Shown one piece after another: positions 15,850-24,628 of a stretch of 64,000 bases of DNA. Each line of letters begins with the position of its first letter. The first letter of the stretch is position 1. Source of the stretch: JAJPHF01 sp035293805 (GTDB lineage: Bacteria > Chloroflexota > UBA6077 > JAJPHF01). The notes under the pieces were generated by a model. It did no database searches, was not told the DNA's origin, and worked only from the letters and a program-made list of their open reading frames with translations. The stretch lies in the NCBI GenBank assembly GCA_035293805.1, contig DATGMD010000031.1, positions 186,001 to 250,000 on the forward strand, given 5' to 3'. Both the position numbers and the translations under genes were made by a program.

Positions 15850-16875
15850 TCAGAGCGCGTACAGCGCGCGGGCGTTGGCGTCCAGGATCTTGTCGATGAC
15901 GGCCGGGCTCACGACCCCTTGCTCCTTCAAGGTCTGCAGGGCCGTGATCTCCGACGACGTGTCGTTGTGACCGTAGTCCGAGCCGATGATGATGCGGTCG
16001 GCGCCCGCGTACTGGAGCACGTAGGCCAGGTCATCGTCGGTCTGGCAGGCGACCCAGATACGGTTGTCGCGCAGCGGCGCGTCGCCGAGCTGCCGGCCGC
16101 GCCGGGCCAGCCGGCGCCCCAGATCGTGCAGCACGTAGGGCACCCACTGAGCGCTCAGCTCGATGAAGCCGAAGCGCAGCTTCGGGAAGCGCCCCGGCAC
16201 GTCGTTCCAGATGAGCCCGTGGAACTCGCCCACCGTGGCCAGCTTGAACTTGCAGAAGCCGGGCTCGTCCACGAAGAAGTCGTGTACGTCGAAGCTGCCG
16301 TTGCCCGAGTGCGGACAGATCGGGAGGTCGAGGCTGCTCGCCTCCTCGAAGAGCGGGAAGTAGTACGGGTCGCTCAGGCGGCGGTCGCCCTCCAGGCCGC
16401 GCACGAAGACGGCGCACGCGCCGTGGTCCTTGGCCCACCGCAGCTCGGCCAGCGCCGCGTCCATTGTCATCAGCGGCAACACGGCCGCCCAGCGCAGTCG
16501 CCCCTTGCCCTCGGCCCAGATGTCGGCCAGCCAGCGGTTGTAGCTGCGCGCCAGCGCCAGCTCGGCCTCGGGCCGCTGGGTGATCGGCCGCAGGAAGACC
16601 GTCGGGTACAGCACCTGCACGTCTACGCCCAGCTCGTCCATGTGGCGCAGCCGCGCCTGGATGTCGGCCATCTCGCGCGCCGCCTCCGGCGTCTCGTGCC
16701 CGACGTTGACCTGCTTGGAGTGCGTGCGGCCGTCGATCAGCCACCACTCGTTCTCAACGCCGAGCGGATCGGTGGTGCGCACGATGCGCGGCCGGTACTG
16801 CTCCTCGGACTTGGCCATGTAGGACCACGTCCGCTCGGTTTCGAGCACGTGAGCGTCCGCGTCGATGATCGGCAT
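15850..16875 (-). CDS. Amidohydrolase family 2 (ACMSD-like)
   Basis: A 341-residue TIM-barrel metal hydrolase or decarboxylase. It begins MPIIDADAH, a D-A-D-A-H variant of the usual H-x-H metal site. Later marks are CPHSGNGSF, FGFIELSAQW and the catalytic aspartate in IIIGSDYGH. Relatives of ACMSD decarboxylate or hydrolyse aromatic and semialdehyde acids; many are annotated only as amidohydrolases. It lies 21 bp downstream of a second family member on the same strand and probably shares its transcript. The substrate is unknown. Confidence 0.85.
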   Translation of the reverse strand: MPIIDADAHVLETERTWSYMAKSEEQYRPRIVRTTDPLGVENEWWLIDGRTHSKQVNVGHETPEAAREMADIQARLRHMDELGVDVQVLYPTVFLRPITQRPEAELALARSYNRWLADIWAEGKGRLRWAAVLPLMTMDAALAELRWAKDHGACAVFVRGLEGDRRLSDPYYFPLFEEASSLDLPICPHSGNGSFDVHDFFVDEPGFCKFKLATVGEFHGLIWNDVPGRFPKLRFGFIELSAQWVPYVLHDLGRRLARRGRQLGDAPLRDNRIWVACQTDDDLAYVLQYAGADRIIIGSDYGHNDTSSEITALQTLKEQGVVSPAVIDKILDANARALYAL

Positions 16876-16896
16876 CGTCGTGTCCCTTTCTGCCCG

Positions 16897-17751
16897 CTAG
16901 AGCCCCAGCAGCTTCTTCGCGTTGTCGAGCAGGATCTTCTGCCGCACCTCCGGCTTCAGCGGCAGCTCGTTGAACTCGCGCATGTAGCGGTCGAGCGTGA
17001 GCATCGGCCAGTCGGTGCCGAACAGCACGCGGTCCTGAATGATCGTGTTCGCGTAGTGTACTAGCTCCGGCGGGAAGTACTTCGGCGCCCAGCCGGAGAT
17101 GTCGATGTAGTAATTGGCCTTGTGGCGGGCGACCGCCAGCGCCTCGGCCTGCCAGGGCCAGGACGGGTGCGCGCCGATGATCGTCATGTCGGGGAAGTCG
17201 GCGGCGATCGTGTCCAGGTCGGGGATCGGCCGCGTGTACTCCAGCTTGAACCCCATGCCGCCCCGCGTGCCCGCGCCCGCCGCCATCATGCCGGTGTGGA
17301 ACAGCACGATCAGGTTCCGTTTGGCGCACTCCTCCCAGATGGGATAGAAGCGGCGGTCGTGCGGGTGGAAGAGCTGCCGGCCGGGGTTCAGCTCCCCGAT
17401 GCCGCGCATGCCCAGCTCCTCGTGACAGCGCTTCACCTCCTCAACCGCGCGCTGGCCCATCCACGGGTCGATCACGCCGAAGGCGATGAATACGTCGGGG
17501 TGGTGCTTCTGCGCGTCGGCCAGGTGGTCGTTCGGCACCGGCTTGTTGCCCGTGACCGTCTCGTCCGTCGAGTTCATGAGCACGGCCATCGTGTTCCACT
17601 CGCGGTACATGTCGGCCATCTCTTGGAACGACACCGGCTTGCGCTCGCCGCGGCCGAAATAGGCCGCCATCTGCGCGCCGCGCGCGCCGGCGGCCTTGAT
17701 CATCTCCTCGGTCTGCGGGTGCACGTGGATGTCGATCGCCTTGACGTCCAT
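16897..17751 (-). CDS. Amidohydrolase family 2 (ACMSD-like)
   Basis: A 284-residue protein from ATG 17751, with AAAGGA about 9 nt upstream. The metal site begins IDIHVHP (H-x-H). Then FHTGMM and IGAHPSWPW contain further ligand histidines, and LFGTDWPML has the catalytic aspartate. It is closer to the standard family pattern than its downstream neighbour. The two genes form a likely operon and may act in sequence or on related compounds. Reaction and substrate are unassigned. Confidence 0.85.
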   Translation of the reverse strand: MDVKAIDIHVHPQTEEMIKAAGARGAQMAAYFGRGERKPVSFQEMADMYREWNTMAVLMNSTDETVTGNKPVPNDHLADAQKHHPDVFIAFGVIDPWMGQRAVEEVKRCHEELGMRGIGELNPGRQLFHPHDRRFYPIWEECAKRNLIVLFHTGMMAAGAGTRGGMGFKLEYTRPIPDLDTIAADFPDMTIIGAHPSWPWQAEALAVARHKANYYIDISGWAPKYFPPELVHYANTIIQDRVLFGTDWPMLTLDRYMREFNELPLKPEVRQKILLDNAKKLLGL

Positions 17752-17851
17752 GGCTGGTCCATCCTTTCTGGAGCGCCCGCCGCGCGTGGGCTGGCCGCGG
17801 TGTGCGCGCTTCTTGACAGTCGCGCCTCCGCGGCGCCGTGAAGGCCCTGCG

Positions 17852-17857
17852 TATAAT
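17852..17857 (+). promoter_or_regulatory. Consensus -10 box TATAAT
   Basis: TATAAT with TGCG immediately before it lies 55 nt upstream of ATG 17913. It makes the in-frame ATG at 17838 impossible as the start for this transcript. No -35 match is present at 16-18 nt; TTGACA at 17813-17818 is 33 nt away and unlikely to be its partner. Confidence 0.6.
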
Positions 17858-17912
17858 ACTGCCGGTAACGGGTAGGCCGCGACCAGGCCTTCGCCAGTGG
17901 GATGCCAGCGCC

Positions 17913-18386
17913 ATGCGTACGGTCGACGACCCTCGTGCTCGGGACGCTGCCCACGAGTCCGACAGCGGGGCGCCGCGGCCGGAAGCGCCGCCGGCGGCGG
18001 TGGGCGAGGGGCTCGGACTGACCGAGCTGGTGTCCGTGCTGGAAGCCCTCGGCACCTCCGAGCTGGCTGGCGTGTTCGAGGCGCTGGGCGCGTGTGAGGC
18101 GGTCGCCGTCGACCGCGCGAGCGCCTGGCTGCGCGCGCGCAGCCGCGAATGGCTGCTGCGGGGCGAGGCGCGGCGGGCGCGCCTCGCGGCCGGCAGCACC
18201 GACGATCCGTTCGGGCGCATGCTGCTGCGCCGCGAGGCCGAGGCCGCGGCCCAGGAGCACGCCGCCGCCGAGCGCGCGTTCGTCGCCGCCGAGGCCGCCC
18301 TCGTCGCCCACCTCGGGCCGGCGCGCGCGGCCGTGCTCCAGCGGGCGCTCGCGCGGCTGCAAGACCTCACCGGCGCGTCCCCCTGA
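17913..18386 (+). CDS. Ala/Arg/Glu-rich helical protein, unknown
   Basis: 157 residues from ATG 17913, chosen because the -10 box at 17852 excludes the upstream ATG. The N-terminal 30-35 residues are disordered in appearance. From about residue 38 the protein is helical with heptad-like Ala/Leu/Glu/Arg composition and is probably coiled coil or bundle-forming. There is no signal peptide or membrane segment. I do not recognise a family. The gene has its own promoter and is followed by the promoter of the PAC2-family gene. Confidence 0.55.
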   Translation: MRTVDDPRARDAAHESDSGAPRPEAPPAAVGEGLGLTELVSVLEALGTSELAGVFEALGACEAVAVDRASAWLRARSREWLLRGEARRARLAAGSTDDPFGRMLLRREAEAAAQEHAAAERAFVAAEAALVAHLGPARAAVLQRALARLQDLTGASP

Positions 18387-18452
18387 GGCGGCGCCGGCCG
18401 CTGGCGGGACCGGCGTGCCCAGCCGCCACAGGCGTGGGCGGCTCCCGCCTGA

Positions 18453-18461
18453 TGGTATAGT
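18453..18461 (+). promoter_or_regulatory. Extended -10 promoter TGGTATAGT
   Basis: TG-n-TATAGT (TATAGT at 18456-18461) fits an extended -10 element 46 nt before ATG 18508. A -35 is not needed by this promoter type, and none is clear. Confidence 0.5.
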
Positions 18462-18507
18462 CCCTGTAGAGTGCCGTCCCGAGTCGCGCGCCGCCGGAGG
18501 GGAGTCG

Positions 18508-19398
18508 ATGCTTCAGGTGCACCGCCAGGTCGAGCTGCGCGAGCCAGTGCTGCTCTGCGCGTTCACCGGCTGGTCCGATGCGGCCTCGGGCGCCAGCGGC
18601 GCCCTGAGCTACCTGCTGGCTAAGTGGGCCGGCCACGAGCTGGCCCGCTTCGACCCGGAGGCGATCTACAACTACACGGTCACGCGGCCGGTGGTGCGGA
18701 TGGGCCGCTCCGGGCCGCGGGAGCTGAAGTGGCCGGCGCTCACCTTTACGGGCGTGCCCCTGCCCACGGCCGAGCACGACCTGCTCGTGCTGCTCGGGCC
18801 GGAGCCCGATCTGCGCTGGCAGTCGGCCACGCGCGAGGCCGCCGCCCTCGCGGCCCAGTTCGGCGTGCAGCGCGTCGTCGCGCTTGGCTCGTTCTACGCG
18901 CCCGTGGCGCACAGCGCGCCCGTGCCGCTCGTCGGCACCTCGGCCGACGCGGCGCTGCGCGACACGCTGCGCGAGCTGGGCCTGACCCAGACCCGCTACC
19001 AAGGCCCCACCGGCTTCCTGACGGCGCTGCTCGACGCCACGCGCCAGCGCGGCATCCGCGGCGCGGGCATCTGGGGGGTCGCGCCCAGCTATCTCCCCGG
19101 CATGGCGAACCCCAAGGTGTCGGCGGCGCTCCTGCGGACCGTCGAGCGCCTGCTGCACGTCGACCTGCGGCGGCAGGAGCTGGAGGTCACCGCCCGCGAC
19201 CTGGAGCAGCGCATCGAGGAAGCGCTCCGCGAGCGCCCCGACCTGCGCGAGTTCGTGGACAAGCTGCGGAGCGGCGAGGAAGCCTCCGAGTACAGCGCCC
19301 CGGCGGAGGAGCACGAGGAGCTGCCCAGCGCGGAAGCCGTGCTCAAGGACCTGGAGCAGTACCTGCAACAACTCCAGGGCTCCGACGACGAGGCGTAG
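18508..19398 (+). CDS. PAC2 family protein
   Basis: 296 residues from ATG 18508 behind GGAGGGGAG. The fold marks are the N-terminal LREPVLLCAFTGWSDAASGASGAL, Y-N-Y-T-V-T-R-P, and the central L-V-L-L-G-P-E-P-D-L-R-W region of proteasome-assembly-chaperone-2 relatives. The C-terminal 80 residues are charged and helical (ARDLEQRIEEAL, a probable coiled coil). In actinobacteria and archaea such proteins occur near proteasome-type or ATP-grasp genes; no proteasome gene is in this window. Function outside assembly is unknown. Confidence 0.8.
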   Translation: MLQVHRQVELREPVLLCAFTGWSDAASGASGALSYLLAKWAGHELARFDPEAIYNYTVTRPVVRMGRSGPRELKWPALTFTGVPLPTAEHDLLVLLGPEPDLRWQSATREAAALAAQFGVQRVVALGSFYAPVAHSAPVPLVGTSADAALRDTLRELGLTQTRYQGPTGFLTALLDATRQRGIRGAGIWGVAPSYLPGMANPKVSAALLRTVERLLHVDLRRQELEVTARDLEQRIEEALRERPDLREFVDKLRSGEEASEYSAPAEEHEELPSAEAVLKDLEQYLQQLQGSDDEA

Positions 19399-19518
19399 CT
19401 AGCGTCTTGCCCGTTGCCTCTCCCTCCCGCTAACTCGTCGCTTGCTCGACCCGCGCCCGGTGTATAGTGGAGCGCCGCGTCGGTGGCGGCGAGCACTTTC
19501 CGAGGTGGACGACCAGCC

Positions 19519-20331
19519 GTGGCGACCAGCTGGCTCGATGGCGCGCGCGAGGCGCTCGGCTACCACGACCTGCTGCGCAACCTGCTTGCCCGCGACCTGA
19601 AGGTCCGCTACAAGCACTCGCTGCTCGGCTTCCTCTGGTCGCTGCTGCGCCCGGCGCTCGTCATCGCCGTGCTGGTGTTCGTCTTCGGCGTGCTGCTCGA
19701 AAGCACCATTCCCCACTTCTGGCTGTTCATCGTCGTCGGGATCCTCACCTGGACGTTCGCCGCCGACGCACTCTCGGCCGCGGTGGGCAGCGTCGTGGCG
19801 AACGCCGCGCTGGTCAAGCGGGTCTACTTCCCGCGCGAGCTGCTGCCCGCGGCGGCGGTGCTCGCGCACCTCGTACACTTCCTGCTCGCGCTCGCGCTCG
19901 TCGTGCCCCTGATCCTGCTCGCCGGCGTCCCGCTTACGCCGCAGCTCTTGTGGCTACCGTCGCTGATCGTGTTCCAGACTGCGTTCCTGCTGGGGCTGGG
20001 CCTGCTGCTCGCCGCGGCCAACGTCTTCTACCGCGACGTCGAGGCCGTGCTCGGCCCGCTGCTCTTCGCCTGGTTCTTCGCCACGCCCATCCTGTACGAC
20101 CTCGACACGGTGTTCAGCCGCGAGTGGGCCGGCGTGAATCTCGGGCGCCTGCTGCACATCCTGAACCCGATGGCGTCTTTCATCACCAGCTACCGCATCG
20201 TGCTCCTGGAAGGGGGCGTAGCCCCGGACCCCGCGTTCATGCTGCGCACCTACGCCAGCGCGCTCGCCGTCCTGGTCGTCGGCTACGTCGTGTTCAAGCG
20301 CTGCGAGCCGCGCTTCGGCGAGGAGCTGTGA
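19519..20331 (+). CDS. ABC-2 type polysaccharide export permease (Wzm/TagG-like)
   Basis: 270 residues with six hydrophobic segments. GTG 19519 was chosen because GAGGTGG precedes it; GTG 19483 would add 12 residues. The N-terminal amphipathic region R-D-L-K-V-R-Y-K-H-S-L-L-G-F-L-W-S-L is diagnostic for O-antigen, teichoic-acid or capsule export permeases. The family works as a dimer with an ATPase (Wzt/TagH type) to export lipid-linked glycans. That ATPase gene is not next to it. The stop overlaps the GTG start of the GT-C glycosyltransferase as GTGA, so the two are translationally coupled. Confidence 0.85.
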   Translation: MATSWLDGAREALGYHDLLRNLLARDLKVRYKHSLLGFLWSLLRPALVIAVLVFVFGVLLESTIPHFWLFIVVGILTWTFAADALSAAVGSVVANAALVKRVYFPRELLPAAAVLAHLVHFLLALALVVPLILLAGVPLTPQLLWLPSLIVFQTAFLLGLGLLLAAANVFYRDVEAVLGPLLFAWFFATPILYDLDTVFSREWAGVNLGRLLHILNPMASFITSYRIVLLEGGVAPDPAFMLRTYASALAVLVVGYVVFKRCEPRFGEEL

Positions 20332-21863
20332 CGACTGCGAAGCCCGCGGCACTCGCTTCGGCGCTAGACAGTCAGCACGCGGTGCTGGCCGCGCTGACCG
20401 CCGGCGGGCTGGCGCTGCGCTTGGTGGACCTCGGGCGCGAGAGCTTCTGGCTGGACGAGGCCGGGCGCGCGGCCATCGCCGCCCTCCCCGTGGTCGCCAT
20501 CCCCCATGCTGTCGGCGTCGTCGAGCTGTCGCCGCCGCTGTACCATCTGCTGCTCCACGCCTGGCTGCGCCTCGTCGGCGGCGGCGACTCCGCGCTGCGC
20601 CTGCTCTCCGCGCTCTTGGGCGCCGCCGCCATCCCGGCCACCTGCGCCCTCGGCCGCGAGCTGGTGGGGCGCCGCGCGGCGCTGGTCGCCGCGCTGCTCG
20701 CCGCTGTCGCGCCGCTCTACGTTGGCTACGCGCAGGAGGCGGCCATGTACGCGCTCTTCGCGCTGCTCGGCCTCGTCGCCGCGCTAGCCCACGTGCGCTA
20801 CGTTCGCACCGGCACGACGGCCAGCCTGCTCGCCTACGCCGCCGCGATGCTGCTCGCTCTGTACACCCATTACTACGCCCTGTTCCTGCTCGTCGCCCAG
20901 AACGCCTATCTGATCTGGCTGCTCCAACACCGCGCGCTGCCGCGCGAGCGCCTGCGCCGCTGGCTGTGGGCCCAGGCGGCCCTTGCGCTCGCCTTCGCGC
21001 CGTGGCTGCCGTTCCTGGCGCAGCAGAGCGGGCTGGCGGCCTCGGTAGCCGACTGGGCCGTGCCTGACCCGCTGGCCGCGCTCGGCGGGCTCACGCTGGC
21101 TTTCAGCGTCGGGGATCAGGCCGGGCTGCCGGCGCTGCTCGCGGCCGTGCTGTTCCTGCCGGCTCTCGCCGCTGGCGGCTGGGCGCTGCGCCGGGAGCCG
21201 CAGGTGCTCGCGCTGCTCGCCTGTTACGCGCTCGTGCCGCTGGCGCTCGGCCTGCTCGCAGCGGCGCCGCTCCACGCGTTCCGCGAGCGCGGCTTCATCG
21301 CGGTCGCCTGGGTGCCCCAGCTGCTGGTGGCGGCCGGCCTGGTGGGCGGCGCGCGGGGCGGCGCGCTGCGCGCGCGGCAGGGCTGGCGCGCGGGCGCGTG
21401 GCCGCTGGCCCGCGCGCTGTACGGTGCGGCGCTGGTCGTCCTGCTGGCGCAGGGCACGGCGGCGATGCTAGCGGCGCCGAAGGAGGACTGGCGCAGCGCG
21501 GCCGGGCTGGTGGCGGCGCTCGGGCGCGAGGGCGACGTCATCCTGCTGCTGCACTATGGCGGCCAGCTCGCCCTCGATCGCTACCTGCCGCCCGGCCTGC
21601 CGCGGCGCGGCCTGCCCGCCGACTTCGACTGGCGGCGCGGTTACGCCGCGCGCTACCGACTGGAGCCGGCCGACCTGGGGGCGGTGGTCGACCCGGCCCT
21701 CGCCGGCCGCCGCCGCGTCTGGGCTATTCTGAGCCATGCCGACGGGCGCGGCGACCAGCTGCTCCTCGACTACCTCGACGCCCGCTATCCGGCCGTACTG
21801 CGCCAGGACTTCTACGGCGTCCGCCTGCGCCTGTGGGCCATCCAACCCGATCCGGTGCGCTAG
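20328..21863 (+). CDS. GT-C membrane glycosyltransferase (GT39/PMT_2-like)
   Basis: 511 residues, mostly hydrophobic with about 10-12 membrane segments. GTG 20328 sits in a GTGA overlap with the permease stop, and GAGGAG precedes it. The first external loop has F-W-L-D-E-A with the DE pair of GT-C enzymes, followed by PPLYHLLLHAWLRL as in PMT_2/ArnT-like proteins that use polyprenyl-phosphate sugars. The C-terminal 100 residues are soluble (D-W-R-S-A-A and an LLLHYGGQ region). With the permease it suggests decoration or assembly of an exported glycan; the acceptor is unknown. Confidence 0.8.
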   Translation: MTTAKPAALASALDSQHAVLAALTAGGLALRLVDLGRESFWLDEAGRAAIAALPVVAIPHAVGVVELSPPLYHLLLHAWLRLVGGGDSALRLLSALLGAAAIPATCALGRELVGRRAALVAALLAAVAPLYVGYAQEAAMYALFALLGLVAALAHVRYVRTGTTASLLAYAAAMLLALYTHYYALFLLVAQNAYLIWLLQHRALPRERLRRWLWAQAALALAFAPWLPFLAQQSGLAASVADWAVPDPLAALGGLTLAFSVGDQAGLPALLAAVLFLPALAAGGWALRREPQVLALLACYALVPLALGLLAAAPLHAFRERGFIAVAWVPQLLVAAGLVGGARGGALRARQGWRAGAWPLARALYGAALVVLLAQGTAAMLAAPKEDWRSAAGLVAALGREGDVILLLHYGGQLALDRYLPPGLPRRGLPADFDWRRGYAARYRLEPADLGAVVDPALAGRRRVWAILSHADGRGDQLLLDYLDARYPAVLRQDFYGVRLRLWAIQPDPVR

Positions 21864-21977
21864 CCCGCGCCTCTCGGCCGACGACCGTCCCGGTCGCACC
21901 CTGCCCGACGGCCGCGCTGCAAGGCGGTCGTCCCGGCGCGCAACCGGCACCCGCGCCCCGCGACACGGCGATGAGAT

Positions 21978-22007
21978 TTGCCGGCCCGCGCCGTGGTCGG
22001 CTACTAT
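21978..22007 (+). promoter_or_regulatory. Promoter TTGCCG-18-TACTAT with AT-rich leader
   Basis: TTGCCG (21978-21983) and TACTAT (22002-22007) precede ATG 22049. The next 40 nt are unusually AT-rich, with TTCAA at 22025-22029 and 22044-22048. A MarR-type autoregulatory site may lie here, but no clean palindrome is visible. Confidence 0.45.
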
Positions 22008-22048
22008 TTAAGCAGGCGAAATCATTCAAAATGTGAGTATTTTTCAAG

Positions 22049-22540
22049 ATGGTAACAGACCCCTCGCTTGATCTCGACGTGGAGAGCGTCGTTCACGCGC
22101 TGCCCGAGATCGCCCGGGCGGCGGCTCCGCCCCGACACACCGTCGGCCGCCGGCTCGGCGTGCCGCAGGTGCGCGCGCTTCTGCGCCTGGCCACCGCGGA
22201 CTGCCTGCCGATGGGCGAGCTGGCCCGCGGTCTGGGCGTGTCGTATCCCGCTGCCAGCCAGATCGGCGACCAGCTGGTGGAGCTAGGGCTCGCGGTGCGC
22301 GAGCGCCCGGACTACGACCGCCGCGTGGTGCTCCTGCGCCTGACGGATGAGGCGCGCGCCATGGTGCAGCGTGTGCTGGCCCGGCGCCGCCGTCAGGTCG
22401 AAGAGGTGTTCGCGCAGCTCACGCCTGCCGAGCGCGAGGGGTTCGCCCACGGCGTGCGCCTGCTCGCGCAGGTGCTCACCCAGGATTTCACAGCCGCCCA
22501 ACTGGAGCCCGTGCCCGACGAGCAGGAGGAGCCGGCGTGA
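22049..22540 (+). CDS. MarR-family transcriptional regulator
   Basis: 163 residues forming a winged helix-turn-helix dimer. The recognition part is MGELARGLGVSYPAASQIGDQLVELGLAVR (quoted in parts: MGELARGLGV, then YPAASQIGDQL), followed by the wing R-P-D-Y-D-R-R-V-V-L-L-R-L-T-D. Such proteins usually repress an adjacent efflux or degradation gene until a phenolic or drug ligand binds. Here the downstream DHA2 transporter starts inside this gene's stop (GTGA), so both are in one operon and autoregulation is likely. Confidence 0.9.
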   Translation: MVTDPSLDLDVESVVHALPEIARAAAPPRHTVGRRLGVPQVRALLRLATADCLPMGELARGLGVSYPAASQIGDQLVELGLAVRERPDYDRRVVLLRLTDEARAMVQRVLARRRRQVEEVFAQLTPAEREGFAHGVRLLAQVLTQDFTAAQLEPVPDEQEEPA

Positions 22541-24060
22541 CCAGCGAACCGGACAGCTCGAGCCGGTACGTCTTCTTCCTGCTGTCGGCGCTGGCCGTAC
22601 TCATGTCGGCCATCGACTCGACGATCGTCGCCGTGGCGCTACCGCAGCTCACCGACGCGCTGCACGCCCCGCTCACCTGGATCGGCTGGACGCTCACGGC
22701 CTACCAGCTCGTGCAGCTCGTGATGATGCCCGTGGCCGGACGCCTGAGCGACACGCTCGGGCGCAAGCGCGTGTTCCTGTTCTGCACCGGCGCCTTCACG
22801 CTCGGCTCGCTGCTCTGCGGCCTGGCGCCGTCGATCGGCCTGCTGATCGCCTTCCGTGCCTTGCAGGCGGTGGGCGGCGGCGGCCTGATGCCCTCGGCCG
22901 TCGGCATCGTCAGCGACCAGTTCGGGCGGCGCCGCGCCCAGGCCATCGGCCTGTTCACGAGCATCTTCCCGATCGGCGGCATCATCGGCCCGAACCTCGG
23001 CGGCTACATCCTGCACAACTGGAGCTGGCGCGAGCTGTTCTTCGTGAACGTCCCCCTCGGCGTGATCGTGCTCGTCGCCGTGCACTTCCTGCTGCGCCAG
23101 GACCAGCCTACCGACGATGCGCTGCGGATCGACTTCCTCGGCATGGGCATGTTCGCGGGCGGCATCATCGCCTTGATGTACGGCATGACCCGCCTGGGCG
23201 ACGACCCGACGTTGATCAGCAACCCGCTGCTCTGGGGCCTCTTCGTAGCCAGCGCCGCGTTGTTCGGGCTGTTCCTGCGTCACATCGCGCGAGCCGCCGA
23301 GCCGCTGGTGCCCTACGATCTCGTGGCGCGCAACCCGTTCCTGGCCGCCAACCTGTACAACCTCTTCTACGGCGCCGCCGCCTTCGGCTTCTCGTCGTTC
23401 ATCCCCTACTACGCGGTCACGCGGTTCGGCATGGACACCTTCAGCAGCGGCGCGGTGCTGACCCCGCGCGCCATCGCCATGATCGTCGTCTCGGCGCTGG
23501 CCAGCATGTACGTCATCAAGCTCGGCTATCGCTTCCCGATGATCGCCGGCGTCGGCCTCGTCTCGCTCAGCCTGCTGCTGCTCGGCCAGGGCTGGACCGA
23601 GGTGCAGCTTGGCGGCGTGACCCTGAGCGGCTTCTGGCTGCTCGGCGCCATCGTCGGCCTGAGCGGCGCTGGGATGGGGCTGGGCGCGCCCGCCTCCAGC
23701 AACGCCGGCATCGACCTCGCCCCGAGCGAGGCGGCGGCCATCACGGGACTGCGCGGCATGTTCCGCCAGACCGGCGGCGTGATCGGCATCGCCGGCGTGG
23801 TGCTGGCGCTCTCGTACTTCTCGGATCCGGGCGAGGGCCTGACGAAGATCTACCTGGCGCTGGCCGGCGTCATGCTCATCACCGTGCCCCTGGCTTTCCT
23901 GATCCCCGACACCGCCTGGGAACGGCGCCACGCGCGCCGGCAGCTGCGCGGCGCGCTGCCCGCCGGCGACGAGAGCCGCGGCCCCGTACCCGCGACGGTC
24001 CGCGCCGCGTCGGCCCACCCGATCATCTCCGGCGGTGCCGACCCCGGCCTCGGCGACTGA
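22537..24060 (+). CDS. DHA2-family multidrug efflux MFS transporter (EmrB/QacA-like)
   Basis: 507 residues with about 14 membrane segments, the number typical of DHA2 drug:proton antiporters. GTG 22537 overlaps the marR stop and AGGAGG precedes it. Motifs: DSTIVAVALPQL in helix 1, then G-R-L-S-D-T-L-G-R-K-R in the loop between helices 2 and 3 (motif A), and a motif C-like G-P-N-L-G-G in helix 5. It acts in the inner membrane and exports hydrophobic compounds; the substrate is set by coupling to the MarR protein and is unknown. Confidence 0.9.
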   Translation: MTSEPDSSSRYVFFLLSALAVLMSAIDSTIVAVALPQLTDALHAPLTWIGWTLTAYQLVQLVMMPVAGRLSDTLGRKRVFLFCTGAFTLGSLLCGLAPSIGLLIAFRALQAVGGGGLMPSAVGIVSDQFGRRRAQAIGLFTSIFPIGGIIGPNLGGYILHNWSWRELFFVNVPLGVIVLVAVHFLLRQDQPTDDALRIDFLGMGMFAGGIIALMYGMTRLGDDPTLISNPLLWGLFVASAALFGLFLRHIARAAEPLVPYDLVARNPFLAANLYNLFYGAAAFGFSSFIPYYAVTRFGMDTFSSGAVLTPRAIAMIVVSALASMYVIKLGYRFPMIAGVGLVSLSLLLLGQGWTEVQLGGVTLSGFWLLGAIVGLSGAGMGLGAPASSNAGIDLAPSEAAAITGLRGMFRQTGGVIGIAGVVLALSYFSDPGEGLTKIYLALAGVMLITVPLAFLIPDTAWERRHARRQLRGALPAGDESRGPVPATVRAASAHPIISGGADPGLGD

Positions 24061-24080
24061 CCCGCCGCGCGCTGCCCGCC

Positions 24081-24551
24081 TTACCCGAGCGTCCAGGCCG
24101 GGTCATCCTCCAGGTGGAGGCTGTTCACCTGTAGCCAGTGGACGGGTAGGGCGCGGTGGCAGCCGGCCGGGTCCTCCTCGCTGCACAGCAGGGCGATGCG
24201 GTACTGGTCCCGACCGCGCTCCAGCCGCTCGATGCCGCTGAGGAACTCGGGCGACTCGGCCCGCCGCCAGTAGAGGACGTAGCCCTCGGAGTCGTAGTAC
24301 TCGGCGCCCTCCGGCCGCCCACCCAACTCGCGTCCCAGGTAGACGTACTGGAACCCCGCCTTCCGCACCGCCGCTTCGAGCTCCGGCTTGTCGAACTGGG
24401 GACAGTACTTAGAGTAGGGAGCCGAGCGCACGTCGGCGAGCACGTCGATCCCGTGTTGCCGCAGCAGCGCGAGCAACATGTCGAGTGGATGGTTCGAGTG
24501 GCCGATAGAGTAGATCGGCGGCGCCTCGCCAGCGGTGCGCTGCTCGCTCAC
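24081..24551 (-). CDS. DUF488 family protein
   Basis: 156 residues from GTG 24551, preceded by GAGGAG with 6-nt spacing; longer readings lack a ribosome binding site. Family marks are YSIGHSN near residue 15, LADVRSAPYSKY, and the C-terminal L-L-C-S-E-E-D-P-A-G-C-H-R-A. DUF488 proteins are small soluble proteins often found with DNA-repair or stress genes; their activity is not established. The conserved C-x(7)-C-H-R pattern suggests a possible metal or redox site. Confidence 0.9.
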   Translation of the reverse strand: MSEQRTAGEAPPIYSIGHSNHPLDMLLALLRQHGIDVLADVRSAPYSKYCPQFDKPELEAAVRKAGFQYVYLGRELGGRPEGAEYYDSEGYVLYWRRAESPEFLSGIERLERGRDQYRIALLCSEEDPAGCHRALPVHWLQVNSLHLEDDPAWTLG

Positions 24552-24628
24552 GACGATCTCCTCGGTAGGGCAGGGCCGACCAATGCCCACCACCCACGCC
24601 GGATGTTACGCTGCTGCGCAGCGAGCGG

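Noticed and set aside
17813..17857. TTGACA at 17813-17818 as -35 partner of TATAAT at 17852-17857
   Set aside because: The spacing is 33 nt, far outside 16-18 nt. The -10 box is kept alone.
17838..17912. ATG 17838 as start of the helical protein gene
   Set aside because: The TATAAT at 17852-17857 lies inside this extension, so the transcript would start after it.
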